From Patescibacteria group bacterium UBA6130 (GTDB lineage Bacteria > Patescibacteriota > Microgenomatia > UBA12405 > UBA6130), in NCBI GenBank assembly GCA_002428285.1, contig DIVO01000043.1, positions 1 to 5,674 of the forward strand: 5,674 nt of DNA. The letters are read 5' to 3'. Every line of letters starts with the position of its first letter. Positions within the stretch are counted from its first letter, which is position 1. The position numbers and the translations under genes were made by a program. Below are positions 4,920-5,674 of the stretch, piece after piece. Below the pieces are notes generated by a model. It did no database searches. It worked only from the letters and a program-made list of their open reading frames with translations, and had not been told where the DNA came from.

Positions 4920-5537
4920 ATGAAGCCTACCCTTTATAATCGTCAGCGACAAATATTATACTTTATCTCTCTTTATATCAAAAAATTTGGCTATGCACCA
5001 ACTTTAAATGAAATTGCAGATGTAATTGGCGTTTCAGCTCTTTCCACTGTTTATGAACATTTATCCTCATTGGAGAAAAAAGGTTACATCAGAAGATATA
5101 AAGGAGCCTTGAGGGGTATCGAAATACTCAATGAGGACGACTCTACTGAGAGTCAGGAGGTGGAGCTTCCTGTTCTAGGTTTTATTGCCGCTGGTGAGCC
5201 AATAGAGCCTTATTACGATCCTGAGGCTACAGTAATGGTTCCTCAATCAATGGTTACAGGCAAAAAGAAAGCCTTTGTTTTGCAGGTTAAGGGTGAGTCA
5301 ATGATTGAAGAAGGTATTTTAGATGGCGATTATGTAATTATTGAAGAACAAGAAGAGGCAAAAGATGGAGATGTTGTTGTTGCTGTTCTTGATAATGGTT
5401 TCGCTACCTTGAAAAGATTTTTTAAAGAAAAAAATAGAATCAGACTTGAACCTGCTAATTCATCAATGAAACCCATTTTTACCGCAAATGTCACCATAAA
5501 AGGCAGGGTTACTGGGGTATTGAGGAGTTTTAAGTGA
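4920..5537 (+). CDS. lexA: LexA, SOS-response repressor with self-cleaving peptidase domain
   Basis: LexA represses DNA-damage genes and is inactivated when RecA filaments trigger its self-cleavage. From the ATG at 4920 it has 205 residues, a normal length. The N-terminal winged helix-turn-helix (about 1-68) contains the family pattern TLYNRQRQIL, GYAPTLNEIA and STVYEHLSSLEKKGYIRR. The linker holds the Ala91-Gly92 cleavage bond in FIAAGEP. The S24-like domain has catalytic Ser127 in KGESMIEEGI and Lys165 in ATLKRFF. All key residues are present, so it should be active. The frame extends to a GTG at 4905, but the ATG gives the usual LexA N terminus (MKPTLYNRQRQ) and agrees with the promoter position. 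It is divergent from the transglutaminase gene and overlaps rsmI, with which it is probably co-transcribed. Confidence 0.95.
   Translation: MKPTLYNRQRQILYFISLYIKKFGYAPTLNEIADVIGVSALSTVYEHLSSLEKKGYIRRYKGALRGIEILNEDDSTESQEVELPVLGFIAAGEPIEPYYDPEATVMVPQSMVTGKKKAFVLQVKGESMIEEGILDGDYVIIEEQEEAKDGDVVVAVLDNGFATLKRFFKEKNRIRLEPANSSMKPIFTANVTIKGRVTGVLRSFK
5523..5527 (+). promoter_or_regulatory. Strong Shine-Dalgarno site of rsmI
   Basis: AGGAG lies within the last lexA codons, 6 bases before a GTG that overlaps the lexA TGA (GTGA, 5534-5537). It fixes the rsmI start and shows that the organism uses canonical ribosome binding sites where genes are internal to an operon. This makes the lack of one at lexA more informative. 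Confidence 0.8.
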
Positions 5538-5674
5538 AAGGCAAGCTTTATGTGGTAGCTACTCCGATTGGGAATTTATCTGATATTACCCAAAGAGCTA
5601 AGGACACGTTAAAATCAATTCCAATTATTTTGACAGAAGACACAAGGAAAGCAGGTTGGTTATTGAAATCTCTC
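5534..5674 (+). CDS. rsmI: 16S rRNA 2'-O-methyltransferase RsmI, 5' part only
   Basis: RsmI transfers a methyl group from S-adenosylmethionine to the 2'-OH of C1402 in 16S rRNA, fine-tuning the ribosomal P site. Only the first 47 codons are in the window, and the frame stays open to the edge. Family length is usually about 220-290 residues. The N terminus carries the hallmark LYVVATPIGNLSDIT (residues 5-19), then RA at 21-22, and the conserved EDTR at 35-38, all typical of the tetrapyrrole-methylase-like fold of RsmI. The start is GTG, overlapping the lexA stop by the bases GTGA with a good AGGAG upstream, so translation is likely coupled to lexA. Truncation is due to the window edge. Confidence 0.93.
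   Translation, partial: MKGKLYVVATPIGNLSDITQRAKDTLKSIPIILTEDTRKAGWLLKSL

Noticed and set aside
883..5537. Recoded UGA (as in Gracilibacteria or Absconditabacteria)
   Set aside because: Several genes with complete family C termini, including LexA and the binding protein, end naturally at TGA, and no in-frame TGA is needed within any gene.

Overview
This 5.7-kb, AT-rich bacterial window carries a tRNA gene cluster, a four-gene membrane/envelope operon on the minus strand, and the start of a lexA-rsmI operon on the plus strand. Four complete genes end in TGA (the hypothetical gene, the solute-binding protein, the transglutaminase and lexA), so UGA is a normal stop here. The gene content, short spacers and tRNAs that mostly lack an encoded CCA resemble Patescibacteria (CPR) of the Microgenomates type. 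That assignment is my impression from gene style, not a database result, and I hold it at about 50%.

Layout. Positions 1-284 (plus) hold the 3' part of tRNA-Leu(UAA), tRNA-Pro(UGG) and tRNA-His(GUG). A small gene of unknown function (286-666) starts one base after the His tRNA. It is followed by a 141-base spacer containing a clear sigma70-type promoter and an overlapping palindrome, then tRNA-Arg(UCU) at 808-881. From 4863 down to 883 (minus) run four genes in transcription order: an exported, C-terminally anchored transglutaminase-like protein; a small multi-spanning membrane protein of the phage-holin-IV-like (YvlD-like) family; SecG of the Sec translocon; and a membrane-anchored family 5 solute-binding protein. 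The last three are packed with gaps of 1 and 6 bases. The last gene ends one base from the tRNA-Arg gene, head to tail against it. From 4920 (plus) lies lexA, whose best promoter places the transcript start at the start codon. rsmI overlaps its stop codon and runs off the window.

How the genes fit together. The minus-strand genes all act at or across the cytoplasmic membrane, but no transporter permease or ATPase accompanies the solute-binding protein. The plus-strand pair joins the SOS repressor LexA to a 16S rRNA methyltransferase. I see no transposase, CRISPR array, phage gene set or clear new defence system. The points most worth a second look are the orphan anchored binding protein beside secG, the leaderless-looking lexA start, the unknown gene inside the tRNA cluster, and the palindrome over the tRNA-Arg promoter.
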